Assembly (NCBI GenBank): GCA_016297895.1
Contig: JAEDFS010000056.1
Span: 1-11,611 of the forward strand
Length of the DNA stretch: 11,611 bases
Direction: 5' to 3'
Source of the DNA: Marvinbryantia sp.
Lineage (GTDB): Bacteria; Bacillota; Clostridia; Lachnospirales; Lachnospiraceae
The notes under the pieces are model-generated. The model worked only from the letters and a program-made list of their open reading frames with translations. It made no database searches and had not been told where the DNA came from. Both the position numbers and the translations under genes were made by a program. Numbering within the stretch: position 1 is the first letter of the stretch; the number at the start of each line of letters is the position of its first letter. Below, piece after piece: positions 1-7,754 of the stretch.

Positions 1-1555
1 CCTCAAAGGTGGAGTCCGGCAATTCTTCGTTGTTGGCTTTTACGATCACATGAGATCCGGGACAGCCCTTGGAATGGAACCACCAGTCATTGCCGACAGC
101 TGTTTTGAAAGTCAGCTCTTCATTCTGGAAGTTATTTTTGCCGACATAGATATCATACCCGTCTGAGGACACATAATGGAAAGGGCGGGAAGTGATCTTC
201 ATTCGTTTCCCGGTGTTGTGGCGTCGGATATAGCCGTATTGTGTCAGCTCTTCTTTGATCTCTGTCAGATCATCCTCAGAAAGAGCAATATCCAGGGAGG
301 TGCTGATGGATTCCAGATGATCGATCTCTTCCTTCGTTTCACGGATCAGATCGGTCAGTGCTTCATAGGTACGTTTCAGCTTGTTGTATTTATCAAAATA
401 TTTCTGTGCATTTTCCTGTGGAGATTTTGTCTCATCCAGAGGAATGGTTACTTCTTCATTGGTATAGTAGTTCAGTGCTGTCAGTTTTTTTGCCCCTTCT
501 TCCAGATCATATCCGTAGGTATTGATCAGTTCTCCATAGAACCGGTATTTGTCACGCTTGTCTGTATCCTTCAGCTGTTTGAGCTGCAGGTCGTATTTTT
601 TCAGATTACGATCCAGGGCAGTCTGAACGATACGGCGCAGGTCGGCTGACTTCTGGCGAATTCTGGTGATCGTGTTTTTCGTTGCATAATAGGTTTCCAG
701 CATGCCGGAGACGGTATCAAAGTTCTGTACTTCCATGTCTTCATACTGCGTCAGCGGCAATACGGAAAAATCAAGAGGAGAACCCTCCTCTGAGACAATA
801 TTTGGTTTAAATGTACCGTTCTGCACATCTTCGATCAGGAAGGTGAACTGCCGGAATAAATGCAGTTTTTCATTCTCAGAAAAGCTGTTGGCACTGCGGG
901 AAGATTCCAGGGCAGAACGATGGCAGAGCTCTTCGGCGATCAGCGGACTGATGCCGGTGAGAGAAGTATAGACCGCTTTCGCCAGAGGCATGGGTTTTGA
1001 AAAAACAGTGGAAATAAAATCCTGCTGTGATACAGTCAGGGGATCCAGCTTGTTCTGAGTCTCCGGAATAAAATAGGATCTGCCAGGCAGTACTTCACGA
1101 ACGGAACTCACCTGGGAAGAAATATGCTTGATACTGTCGATGATCATTCCGTCCTCTCTGCAGAAAATGATATTGCTGTGTTTTCCCATGATCTCCACGA
1201 TGAGGGTCTTACGGCAGAGATCTCCCAGTTCATTCAGGTGTTCAATCTCAAAATTGATGATCCGTTCCAGTCCCGGCTGCCAGATGCGAAGAAGTTTTCC
1301 GCCGCTTATGTGTTTTCTGAGCAGCATACAGAAATTCGGTGCAGTCATGGGGCTGGGTTTGTTGGTGTCGGTAAGGTAGATCAGAGGAAGGCTGGCACCT
1401 GCTGATATCAGAAGCCGGTATTGTTTTTTTTCATTTTTTATGGTAAGCATCAGCTCATCTGCTTCGGGCTGTGCGATCTTACTGATTCGGCCCCCTGTGA
1501 GAAGGGTATCCAGTTCTTTTGTCATTGCGCAGATGACAATGCCGTCTAAAGCCAT
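1..1555 (-). CDS. rqcH: RqcH / NFACT-family ribosome quality control protein (partial, C-terminus off the left edge)
   Basis: This is the bacterial NEMF/Rqc2 homolog, formerly annotated as fibronectin-binding protein FbpA. In the family it binds stalled 50S subunits carrying peptidyl-tRNA and directs alanine tailing of the nascent chain. The reading frame is open from ATG 1555 through 518 codons to the window edge; about 60-70 residues of a typical protein are missing. The NFACT-N start (MALDGIVICAM) is followed by a mid-protein coiled coil around residues 340-440. The NFACT-R motif (DWWFHSKGCPGSHVIV) lies close to the left edge. An AAGGAGGTAA site sits just upstream of the ATG. Residues 97-98 are Glu-Arg, at the position where, as I recall, Bacillus subtilis RqcH has the Asp-Arg pair needed for tRNA binding; the change is conservative. 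It is transcribed divergently from yicC. Confidence 0.93.
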   Translation of the reverse strand, partial: MALDGIVICAMTKELDTLLTGGRISKIAQPEADELMLTIKNEKKQYRLLISAGASLPLIYLTDTNKPSPMTAPNFCMLLRKHISGGKLLRIWQPGLERIINFEIEHLNELGDLCRKTLIVEIMGKHSNIIFCREDGMIIDSIKHISSQVSSVREVLPGRSYFIPETQNKLDPLTVSQQDFISTVFSKPMPLAKAVYTSLTGISPLIAEELCHRSALESSRSANSFSENEKLHLFRQFTFLIEDVQNGTFKPNIVSEEGSPLDFSVLPLTQYEDMEVQNFDTVSGMLETYYATKNTITRIRQKSADLRRIVQTALDRNLKKYDLQLKQLKDTDKRDKYRFYGELINTYGYDLEEGAKKLTALNYYTNEEVTIPLDETKSPQENAQKYFDKYNKLKRTYEALTDLIRETKEEIDHLESISTSLDIALSEDDLTEIKEELTQYGYIRRHNTGKRMKITSRPFHYVSSDGYDIYVGKNNFQNEELTFKTAVGNDWWFHSKGCPGSHVIVKANNEELPDSTFE

Positions 1556-1594
1556 GGGGGTTACCTCCTTTTTTGACCATTTTTTGCTTTTGCT

Positions 1595-1624
1595 ATTATA
1601 GCATAGAAAAAAGGTTTTCTTCAA
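1595..1624 (-). promoter_or_regulatory. Vegetative (sigma-A type) promoter for rqcH
   Basis: On the minus strand TTGAAG (1619-1624) is followed after 18 bases by a perfect TATAAT (1595-1600). A TG dinucleotide sits one base upstream of the TATAAT, as in an extended -10. The predicted transcript would start about 30 bases before the rqcH ATG. This was found by eye only; the -35 matches the consensus at four of six positions. Confidence 0.65.
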
Positions 1625-1659
1625 TCAGGAATCCGGATGATTTTCCGCTCAACTTTGCG

Positions 1660-1688
1660 TTGACTGAAAAATCAAATTGACTTATAAT
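1660..1688 (+). promoter_or_regulatory. Vegetative (sigma-A type) promoter for the yicC-cinA operon
   Basis: TTGACT (1660-1665), a 17-base spacer and TATAAT (1683-1688) match the consensus at 11 of 12 positions with ideal spacing. The leader to the yicC ATG would be about 45-50 bases. This is the only strong promoter I see ahead of the eight-gene cluster. A second TTGACT at 1677-1682 directly abuts the -10 and cannot serve as a -35. Confidence 0.8.
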
Positions 1689-1740
1689 GAATTAACGTGG
1701 ATGACTTTGCCACAATCTTAAATAAAGTGAGAAGATAATT

Positions 1741-2619
1741 ATGATAAAAAGTATGACAGGGTTCGGCAGATGCGAAAATCTGCAGGGGGACCGGAAGTTT
1801 ACGGTAGAGATGAAAGCGGTAAACCACAGATACTTTGATGTGAGCATTAAAATGCCGAAAAAGCTCAGCTTTTTTGAATCAGCGATCCGCAGCCTGCTGA
1901 AGGAATATATGCAGCGGGGGAAGGTAGATATCTTTATTACATATGAAGATTTTGCGGAGGAAAATGTTTCACTGAAGTATAATGAAAAGATCGCAGAGGA
2001 ATATCTGAAGTACTACCGGCAGATGGCAGAGACCTTCGGTCTGGAAAATAATATTAAGACTACGGATCTGGCAAGATGTCCGGAAGTCATTACCATGGAA
2101 GAACAGACCGTGGACGAAAAGGAGATCTGGGCTGTTCTGGAGGCTGCCCTGCGGGGTGCAAGTCAGCAGTTTGTAGAGGCAAGGATCCGGGAAGGGGAGG
2201 CTCTGAAGCAGGATATTTTTGCAAAGCTTGACGGGATGTTAAAGGATGTGGCATCTATTGAGGAACGCTTTCCCAGGATCATGACTGCGTACAGGGAAAA
2301 GCTGACAGCGAAAGTTCAGGAGCTGCTGAGCGATACGCAGATCGAAGAGGGAAGACTGGCAGCAGAAGTTGTGCTGTTTGCAGATAAGATCTGCACAGAT
2401 GAGGAGACCGTCCGCCTGAAGTCTCATATTGAAAGCATGAGATCTGCTCTGGAAGAGGGAGGAAGCATCGGAAGAAAACTGGATTTTATTGCTCAGGAGA
2501 TGAACCGGGAAGCCAATACGATCCTGTCCAAGGCAAATGACCTTGAGACCTCCAATCTTGCAATCAACCTGAAGACAGAGATTGAAAAGGTAAGAGAGCA
2601 GATTCAGAACATTGAATAG
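1741..2619 (+). CDS. yicC: YicC/YloC family endoribonuclease
   Basis: This 292-residue protein is full length for the family. It has the hallmark N-terminus (IKSMTGFGR) and the conserved C-terminal block DFIAQEMNREANTILSKAND, followed by a helical end (residues about 270-292). Family knowledge: E. coli YicC is an endoribonuclease linked to small-RNA turnover, and the Bacillus ortholog is YloC, encoded directly upstream of remA and gmk as here. It should act in the cytoplasm as an oligomer. The start follows a weak purine stretch (GTGAGAAG), so translation initiation may be modest for the first gene of the operon. The stop codon overlaps the ribosome binding site of remA, which suggests translational coupling. 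No defect is visible. Confidence 0.95.
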   Translation: MIKSMTGFGRCENLQGDRKFTVEMKAVNHRYFDVSIKMPKKLSFFESAIRSLLKEYMQRGKVDIFITYEDFAEENVSLKYNEKIAEEYLKYYRQMAETFGLENNIKTTDLARCPEVITMEEQTVDEKEIWAVLEAALRGASQQFVEARIREGEALKQDIFAKLDGMLKDVASIEERFPRIMTAYREKLTAKVQELLSDTQIEEGRLAAEVVLFADKICTDEETVRLKSHIESMRSALEEGGSIGRKLDFIAQEMNREANTILSKANDLETSNLAINLKTEIEKVREQIQNIE

Positions 2620-2623
2620 GTGG
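2618..2623 (+). promoter_or_regulatory. Ribosome binding site that selects a TTG start for remA
   Basis: AGGTGG overlaps the yicC stop codon (TAG, 2617-2619) and stands 8 bases before TTG 2632. The GTG at 2620 lies inside this site, and the ATG at 2644 has no comparable site in front of it. The TTG start gives the N-terminus MARLMNIGFGN, which fits the family's usual few residues before the conserved NIGFGN. Confidence 0.6.
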
Positions 2624-2631
2624 TATGGAAA

Positions 2632-2904
2632 TTGGCAAGATTAATGAATATTGGATTCGGAAACGTGGTCAATACGGCCAAGATTGTGGCGGTGGTCAGT
2701 CCTGAGGCAGCACCGGTGAAGCGAATGGTGCAGAATGCAAAGCAGACGGGAAAGGTCATTGATGCTACACAGGGACGACGGACAAAGTCGGTCATTGTGA
2801 CGGAGGAGGACCACATTATTTTGTCGGCTCTCCAGCCGGACACCCTTGTGAAGCGTTTCCATCCGAATTTTGATGAGGGAAAGGGAGAGACCGATGAAAT
2901 CTAA
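2632..2904 (+). CDS. remA: RemA family extracellular matrix regulator (DUF370)
   Basis: This 90-residue DNA-binding protein has the RemA signatures NIGFGN (6-11), VVSPEAAPVKRM and IDATQGRRTKSVIVTEEDHI, close to Bacillus subtilis RemA along its whole length. In Bacillus, RemA activates biofilm matrix operons and forms ring-shaped oligomers that wrap DNA. Targets in this organism are unknown. Lys17 lines up with Bacillus Arg18, a residue I recall as important for function; the charge is kept. The start is probably TTG 2632 (see the ribosome binding site entry); GTG 2620 or ATG 2644 would give 94 or 86 residues. The 3' end overlaps gmk by 11 bases. The order yicC-remA-gmk-rpoZ matches the Bacillus yloC-remA-gmk-rpoZ locus and supports the call. 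Confidence 0.92.
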   Translation: MARLMNIGFGNVVNTAKIVAVVSPEAAPVKRMVQNAKQTGKVIDATQGRRTKSVIVTEEDHIILSALQPDTLVKRFHPNFDEGKGETDEI

Positions 2905-3523
2905 GGGAGTATTGCTTGTCATTTCCGGCTTTGCCGGAACCGGTAAAGGAACTTTGGTGAAAGCTTTGCTGGACCGGTATGACAATTATGCACTTTCTGT
3001 GTCTGCAACGACCAGACAGCCAAGAGAAGGAGAGCAGGAAGGCGTTCATTATTTTTACAAAACAAAAGAAGAATTTCAGAAAATGATCGAGCAGGGGGAA
3101 CTGGTGGAATATGCCCGGTATGTGGGAAATTATTACGGGACTCCAAGAGCTTATGTGGAAGAACAGCTACAGAAGGGAAAAGATGTGATCCTGGAGATCG
3201 AGATCCAGGGAGCATTGAAGATCAAGGAACGTTTTCCGGATACCCTGCTGTTATTCCTGCTGCCGCCGGATGCGGATACGCTGGAAGCAAGACTGAAAGG
3301 AAGAGGTTCAGAGACAGAGGATGTGATCGCACAGCGGCTTGCGCGGGCTGTGGAGGAATCACAGTATATCGATCAGTATGATTATCTTATCATCAATGAT
3401 GTGCTGGAGACCTGTGTCGAGACAACACATCAGATCATACAGGCGGAACATTTCCGTACATACAGAAATGTGGAATTTCTGGAATCCATGAAAAAGGATC
3501 TGTCCAGATTCGTCTGTCATTAG
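2894..3523 (+). CDS. gmk: Guanylate kinase
   Basis: The enzyme phosphorylates GMP to GDP with ATP in the cytoplasm, and so links guanine salvage and synthesis to GTP and (p)ppGpp pools. The 209 residues are typical. The P-loop is GFAGTGKGT (12-20, Lys18); its second residue is Phe where most homologs have Pro (GPSG), a variation outside the catalytic Lys. The GMP-binding segment SATTRQPREGEQEGVHYFY (about 37-55) and the EIEIQGALKIK block are intact. ATG 2894 is preferred over the in-frame ATG 2870 because AAGGGAGAG lies just ahead of it and the protein then begins a few residues before the first beta strand. It overlaps remA by 11 bases. Confidence 0.96.
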   Translation: MKSKGVLLVISGFAGTGKGTLVKALLDRYDNYALSVSATTRQPREGEQEGVHYFYKTKEEFQKMIEQGELVEYARYVGNYYGTPRAYVEEQLQKGKDVILEIEIQGALKIKERFPDTLLLFLLPPDADTLEARLKGRGSETEDVIAQRLARAVEESQYIDQYDYLIINDVLETCVETTHQIIQAEHFRTYRNVEFLESMKKDLSRFVCH

Positions 3524-3563
3524 AATGAAACAATTACAGAGTCAAAATGAGGAGGAAATAATT

Positions 3564-3905
3564 ATGTTACACCCATCTTACACGGAACTGATCAAAATCG
3601 TAAACGGAGACAGTGAGGATAACGATACTCCGGTAGTAAACAGCCGTTATTCCATTGTGCTTGCAACGGCAAAGCGTGCAAGACAGATCATTGACGGAAA
3701 AGAACCGATGTCCATGCCGAAGATCAACAAGCCTTTAAGCATCGCAGTGGATGAGATGAAAAAGGGACTTTTAAAGATCGAGCCGGAAACGGAAGAGACT
3801 ACAGAAAAAACGGCATCAGAACAGGGAGCAGAGGAAACCCTGACAGATGAGATCGTACAGGACATCGCAGAGGATGCTGCGGAAGATCAGTTGGAACAGC
3901 AGTAA
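3564..3905 (+). CDS. rpoZ: DNA-directed RNA polymerase omega subunit with acidic tail
   Basis: The small omega subunit helps assemble beta-prime into core RNA polymerase. The core signature is present: an N-terminal helix (PSYTELIKIV), then NSRYSIVLATAKRARQII (about residues 27-44) and the KPLSIAVDEM helix. The core ends near residue 72. About 40 further residues form an acidic tail with 15 Asp/Glu and one Lys, making the 113-residue protein longer than many omegas. GAGGAGG 8 bases ahead of ATG 3564 fixes the start; an in-frame ATG at 3525 has no such site. Its place directly after gmk is the classic Firmicute arrangement. Confidence 0.93.
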   Translation: MLHPSYTELIKIVNGDSEDNDTPVVNSRYSIVLATAKRARQIIDGKEPMSMPKINKPLSIAVDEMKKGLLKIEPETEETTEKTASEQGAEETLTDEIVQDIAEDAAEDQLEQQ

Positions 3906-3925
3906 ATACTTTGGGAGGCGGGAAG

Positions 3926-4612
3926 ATGAATGAGGTCAGAGAGGTAAAAAAGAGTTTTTGCGTATTATCCGTAGCGTACTTTGTGCTGGGAATGGTACTG
4001 ATCATCTGGCCGGATATTTCGGTAAAAACTTTCTGCTATGTGTTTGGAATCGGGATGCTGATCTTTGGCGGGACTTATATGATCCTCTATTTTACCAGAG
4101 AACGGCTGAAGGGAGTCATGCAGTCTGAGATGGTGCTTGGTGTGATCGGAATCGCCACTGGAGCCTATATCCTGCTGAAGATGGACTATGTGCTGGAGAT
4201 CATTCCCTTTGCCATGGGAATTGTCGGTCTTCTGGGAGCCATGGTAAAGCTGCAGGATGCCATTGATCTGAAAAAACTGCTGGTTTCCAGGTGGTATATT
4301 ATGATGATCTGGAGTTTGATCCTCTTTGCATTCGGAGTGATTCTGGTGGCAAATCCTTTTGAGGAGCTGGGAATGGGTCCCATTGTCAAGCTGATCGGTA
4401 TTTCCCTGATCATAGACGGAATCGGCAATCTGGTTGGAATTTTCTGGCTGAATCATGCCATGAAAACGCTGGAGAAAAGAAAAGAAGAAGTAAGATCCAG
4501 GATGGAATATCCGGAAGCCGTACGGAATGCGGAGTATGAAGAAATCGTGGATGCACAGCCTTCTGAGGCAGAGCATCCGGATCTTCCGGCAGAAAGGAGC
4601 AAGGAGAACTGA
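3926..4612 (+). CDS. DUF308 (HdeD-like) six-helix membrane protein
   Basis: This 228-residue integral membrane protein has six predicted helices at about 11-28, 36-56, 67-85, 88-108, 122-143 and 151-175, arranged as paired hairpins with the repeated glycine-rich pattern typical of DUF308 (for example GIGMLIFGGTY and LIGISLIIDGIGN). A charged cytoplasmic-looking tail of about 50 residues follows. E. coli HdeD belongs to the same superfamily and is linked to acid resistance, but that role should not be transferred here. The start is ATG 3926 after GGGAGGCGGG; the in-frame TTG 3911 lies before that site. It ends 2 bases before rimO and is probably co-transcribed. Its molecular function is unknown. 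Confidence 0.85.
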   Translation: MNEVREVKKSFCVLSVAYFVLGMVLIIWPDISVKTFCYVFGIGMLIFGGTYMILYFTRERLKGVMQSEMVLGVIGIATGAYILLKMDYVLEIIPFAMGIVGLLGAMVKLQDAIDLKKLLVSRWYIMMIWSLILFAFGVILVANPFEELGMGPIVKLIGISLIIDGIGNLVGIFWLNHAMKTLEKRKEEVRSRMEYPEAVRNAEYEEIVDAQPSEAEHPDLPAERSKEN

Positions 4613-4614
4613 GA

Positions 4615-5952
4615 ATGAAAATACTGTTCATATCTCTTGGGTGTGATAAAAATCTGGTGGATTCAGAAAAAATGCTGAGTATGCTGACATCTAAGGGATA
4701 TTCGCTTACAGATGATGAGACAGAGGCGGAGATCATAGTGATCAATACCTGCTGTTTTATCAATGATGCCAAGGAGGAAAGTATCCAGACGATTCTGGAG
4801 ATGGCGAAACTTCGAAAAGAAGGAGCCTGCAGAGCGCTGATCGTGACCGGCTGTCTGGCACAGAGATATCAGAAGGAGATCATAGAAGAAATCGAGGAAG
4901 TGGATGCGGTTCTGGGAACCTCTTCCTATGATGAGATTGTGGATACGGTGGAACAGGTACTGAAGGGTCAGAAGACAGAGCAGTTTCTTAGCATTGACCG
5001 GCTGCCCTGTACGGATACCGGACGTGTGGTCACCACCGGAGGTCATTATGCTCACCTGAAGATTGCAGAAGGGTGTGATAAACACTGTACTTACTGCATT
5101 ATTCCGAAGATCCGGGGAAATTTCAGAAGCGTTCCCATGGAGAAGCTGATAAAGGAAGCAGAAGAGCTGGCAGCACAGGGAGTAAAGGAGCTGATCCTGG
5201 TTGCCCAGGAGACCACTCTTTACGGAAAAGATCTTTATGGAAAGAAAAGTCTTCACCTGCTGCTTAGAGAATTATGTAAAATAAAGGGGATCCGATGGAT
5301 CAGAGTGCTGTACTGTTACCCGGAGGAAATCTATGATGAACTGATCCGGACGATGAAAGAGGAGAAAAAGATCTGTCACTATCTGGATCTTCCGATACAG
5401 CACGCCAGCGATCGGATCTTAAAGAGAATGGGCAGAAGAACGAATCGGAATCAGCTGGAGGATATTATAGGAAAGCTGCGCCGTGAGATCCCGGATATCG
5501 CACTTCGAACTACACTGATCACAGGCTTTCCGGGAGAGACAGAAGAAGATCATCAGGAACTGATGGAATTTGTGGATGAGATGGAGTTTGACCGGCTTGG
5601 AGTGTTTACCTATTCGCAGGAAGAAGATACTCCAGCAGCTTCCATGGAGGATCAGATTCCCGAGGAAGTAAAAGAAGATCGAAAAGCAGATCTGATGGAA
5701 CTTCAGCAGGAAGTGTCTATGGATAAGAACGAAACGCAGATCGGCAGGACGGTGACTGCCATGGTGGAAGGATATCTGTCTGATGAACATGCCTATGTGG
5801 CCAGAACTTATGCGGATGCTCCGGGAATTGACGGGTATCTTTTCCTGAATACAGAAGAGACGCTGATGTCCGGCGATTTTGTGAAAGCCAGAATTACCGG
5901 GGCCCTGGAATATGATTTGATAGGAGTGTTGGAGAATGAATTTGCCCAATAA
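4615..5952 (+). CDS. rimO: Ribosomal protein uS12 methylthiotransferase RimO (radical SAM)
   Basis: RimO attaches a methylthio group to a conserved aspartate of ribosomal protein S12, using S-adenosylmethionine and two 4Fe-4S clusters. The 445 residues are full length. The N-terminal UPF0004 domain starts with FISLGCDKNLVDSEKM and supplies Cys10, Cys46 and Cys80 for the auxiliary cluster. The radical SAM domain has the CxxxCxxC motif at Cys154, Cys158 and Cys161 (EGCDKHCTYCIIPKIRG). A C-terminal TRAM domain covers about 375-441. The SLGCDKNLVD start and the IPKIRG context favour RimO over the tRNA enzyme MiaB. AAGGAG precedes the ATG by 8 bases. The last 17 bases overlap pgsA, so the two are likely translationally coupled. 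Confidence 0.95.
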   Translation: MKILFISLGCDKNLVDSEKMLSMLTSKGYSLTDDETEAEIIVINTCCFINDAKEESIQTILEMAKLRKEGACRALIVTGCLAQRYQKEIIEEIEEVDAVLGTSSYDEIVDTVEQVLKGQKTEQFLSIDRLPCTDTGRVVTTGGHYAHLKIAEGCDKHCTYCIIPKIRGNFRSVPMEKLIKEAEELAAQGVKELILVAQETTLYGKDLYGKKSLHLLLRELCKIKGIRWIRVLYCYPEEIYDELIRTMKEEKKICHYLDLPIQHASDRILKRMGRRTNRNQLEDIIGKLRREIPDIALRTTLITGFPGETEEDHQELMEFVDEMEFDRLGVFTYSQEEDTPAASMEDQIPEEVKEDRKADLMELQQEVSMDKNETQIGRTVTAMVEGYLSDEHAYVARTYADAPGIDGYLFLNTEETLMSGDFVKARITGALEYDLIGVLENEFAQ

Positions 5953-6472
5953 ACTGACAATTGCAAGGATGATCCTGATTATACCTTTTGTGGTTCTCAT
6001 GCAGATGGACGGAAACGGACCGGGAAGATTTGCAGCGTTGGCTATTTTTGTGATCGCCAGCCTGACGGATTTTCTGGATGGATATCTTGCACGAAAAAAT
6101 CATCTGGTGACGAATTTCGGAAAATTTATGGATCCTCTTGCAGATAAAATGCTGGTTGGTGCCGCACTGATCGGCCTGACGGCACTGAACCGGATCCCAG
6201 GATGGGTTGTGATCGTTATTATCAGTCGGGAATTTGCAATCAGCGGGTTCCGCCTTGTGGCATCTGATAACGGCATTGTGATCGCAGCAAGCTGGTGGGG
6301 AAAATTCAAAACTGTTTCCCAGATGATCATGATCATTCTGCTGCTGGCAGATCTTGGAGGAGTATTTACTGTTCTGGAACAGTTGTTTATCTGGATCGCA
6401 TTGATCCTCACCATCATTTCTCTGGTGGATTATATCTGGAAAAACAGGCATGTGCTGAATATGCAGTCTTAA
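5936..6472 (+). CDS. pgsA: CDP-diacylglycerol-glycerol-3-phosphate 3-phosphatidyltransferase
   Basis: The enzyme makes phosphatidylglycerophosphate from CDP-diacylglycerol and glycerol 3-phosphate, the committed step to phosphatidylglycerol and cardiolipin, in the cytoplasmic membrane. The CDP-alcohol phosphatidyltransferase motif is complete: Asp45, Asp48-Gly49, Ala52-Arg53, Gly62, Asp66 and Asp70. The start MNLPNKLTIARM is typical of PgsA, and several hydrophobic segments follow (about 12-22, 32-45, 72-84, 89-98, 130-142, 148-166). The 178 residues fit the family. TAGGAG 9 bases before ATG 5936 lies within the end of rimO. Other family members (phosphatidylserine or cardiolipin synthase) are less likely given length and N-terminus. 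Confidence 0.94.
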   Translation: MNLPNKLTIARMILIIPFVVLMQMDGNGPGRFAALAIFVIASLTDFLDGYLARKNHLVTNFGKFMDPLADKMLVGAALIGLTALNRIPGWVVIVIISREFAISGFRLVASDNGIVIAASWWGKFKTVSQMIMIILLLADLGGVFTVLEQLFIWIALILTIISLVDYIWKNRHVLNMQS

Positions 6473-6509
6473 GTGGATGATGTACCGGAAACGAAAAAGG
6501 AGATCAGAT

Positions 6510-7751
6510 ATGGTAGTAGAATTGATATCGGTTGGAACGGAGCTGCTTCTTGGGAATACTGTGAACACCAATGCAGCGTACCTTTCCGAAAAATGTGCTT
6601 TGCTGGGATTGTCGCTGTATTACCAGACAGTAGTCGGGGATAATGAGGACAGATTATCCGGTGCGTTAAAGACGGCGCTTGATCGTTCGGATGTGGTGAT
6701 CCTGACCGGAGGACTTGGTCCTACCCAGGATGATCTGACAAAGGAGACAGCAGCAAAGGTACTGGGAAAGAAACTGCTGGAGGATGCTCACACAAGAAAA
6801 CGGATCGAGGAATATTTTGCAGGGCTAAAAGTAAAGACGATTCCGGAAAACAACTGGAAACAGGCACTGGTTCCGGAAGGTGCCATTGTGGCAGACAATC
6901 AGAACGGTACGGCGCCCGGCCTTATTATGGAAGAAAACGGGAAATCCGTGATCCTTCTTCCGGGACCTCCGGGAGAATTAAAGCCGATGTTCGAAAAAGA
7001 TATCTTTCCCTATCTGAACAGACTCCGGCCTGAGATTATTTACTCTGTAATGGTAAAGATCTGCGGTATGGGAGAAAGTGCTGTGGAGTCAGAAATCCAG
7101 GATCTGATTCGTGAACAGTCCAATCCTACCATAGCAACTTATGCAAAAGTGGGAGAAGTACATCTTCGGGTAACGGCGAAGGCAGCAGATGAAAAAGAAG
7201 CGAAAAAACTGGTGAAACCGGTGGTAAAAGAACTGCAGAAGCGATTCGGAAACCACATTTATACTACGGATGAACATGTGACTCTGGAACAGGCGGTCAT
7301 TCAGATGTTAAGAGAACGGGAGCTGACATTGACGACGGCAGAATCTCTTACCGGAGGAATGGTGGCTTCCAGATTTACCGATGTGCCGGGTGCTTCAGAA
7401 GTATTCAGGCAGGGGCTGGTTACATACAGTAACCGGGCAAAGAGGAAACTTCTGGAGGTAAAGAAGAGCACTTTAAAGGATTATGGTGCAGTCAGTGAGA
7501 AGACGGCCAAAGAAATGGCGAAAAATGGAGCATTTATTACTGGAGCCGATGTCTGTATTTCCCTGACCGGAATTGCAGGGCCTGCCACAGAGGAGGACAA
7601 ACCCGTTGGTCTGGTCTATATGGCATGCTCCTACAATAATAAGATCACGGTACAGGAGTTCCATTTCAGCGGAGATCGGGCAAAGATCAGAGAAACTTCA
7701 GTTGTGATGGCTCTGACTCTTCTTCGGGAGTGCATCCTGGAAGAAGCATAA
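6510..7751 (+). CDS. cinA: CinA family protein (MoaB-like domain plus nicotinamide-nucleotide amidase domain)
   Basis: This 413-residue two-domain protein is full length. The N-terminal MoaB/MogA-like domain (about 1-170; ISVGTELLLG, LTGGLGPTQDDLTKE, LLPGPPGELKPMF) has been linked in the family to ADP-ribose/NAD-derived substrates. The C-terminal PncC domain (about 258-413) deamidates NMN. Its signature reads AESLTGG (277-283): Ser279, the expected nucleophile, is present, but the usual Cys of AESCTGG is Leu280. The downstream GAVSEKTAKEMA and SLTGIAGP blocks are intact. ATG 6510 is chosen because AAAAGGAGAT lies just before it; the in-frame ATG 6477 has none. It is the last gene of the operon and faces a convergent gene only 3 bases away. 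A competence role, known in streptococci, cannot be inferred here. Confidence 0.94.
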   Translation: MVVELISVGTELLLGNTVNTNAAYLSEKCALLGLSLYYQTVVGDNEDRLSGALKTALDRSDVVILTGGLGPTQDDLTKETAAKVLGKKLLEDAHTRKRIEEYFAGLKVKTIPENNWKQALVPEGAIVADNQNGTAPGLIMEENGKSVILLPGPPGELKPMFEKDIFPYLNRLRPEIIYSVMVKICGMGESAVESEIQDLIREQSNPTIATYAKVGEVHLRVTAKAADEKEAKKLVKPVVKELQKRFGNHIYTTDEHVTLEQAVIQMLRERELTLTTAESLTGGMVASRFTDVPGASEVFRQGLVTYSNRAKRKLLEVKKSTLKDYGAVSEKTAKEMAKNGAFITGADVCISLTGIAGPATEEDKPVGLVYMACSYNNKITVQEFHFSGDRAKIRETSVVMALTLLRECILEEA

Positions 7752-7754
7752 GGA

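Noticed and set aside
176..649. Open frame of 157 codons on the plus strand
   Set aside because: It is antisense to rqcH; its Phe/Cys/Ile-rich product reflects reverse-strand codons of a charged coiled coil.
1697..1715. GTGG...CCAC hairpin in the yicC leader as a regulatory RNA
   Set aside because: Only a four-base stem with a long loop; no riboswitch or attenuator features accompany it.
3965..4576. Open frame of 203 codons on the minus strand
   Set aside because: It is antisense to the DUF308 gene, has no initiation signals, and has a His/Gln/Asp-rich composition typical of the complement of membrane codons.
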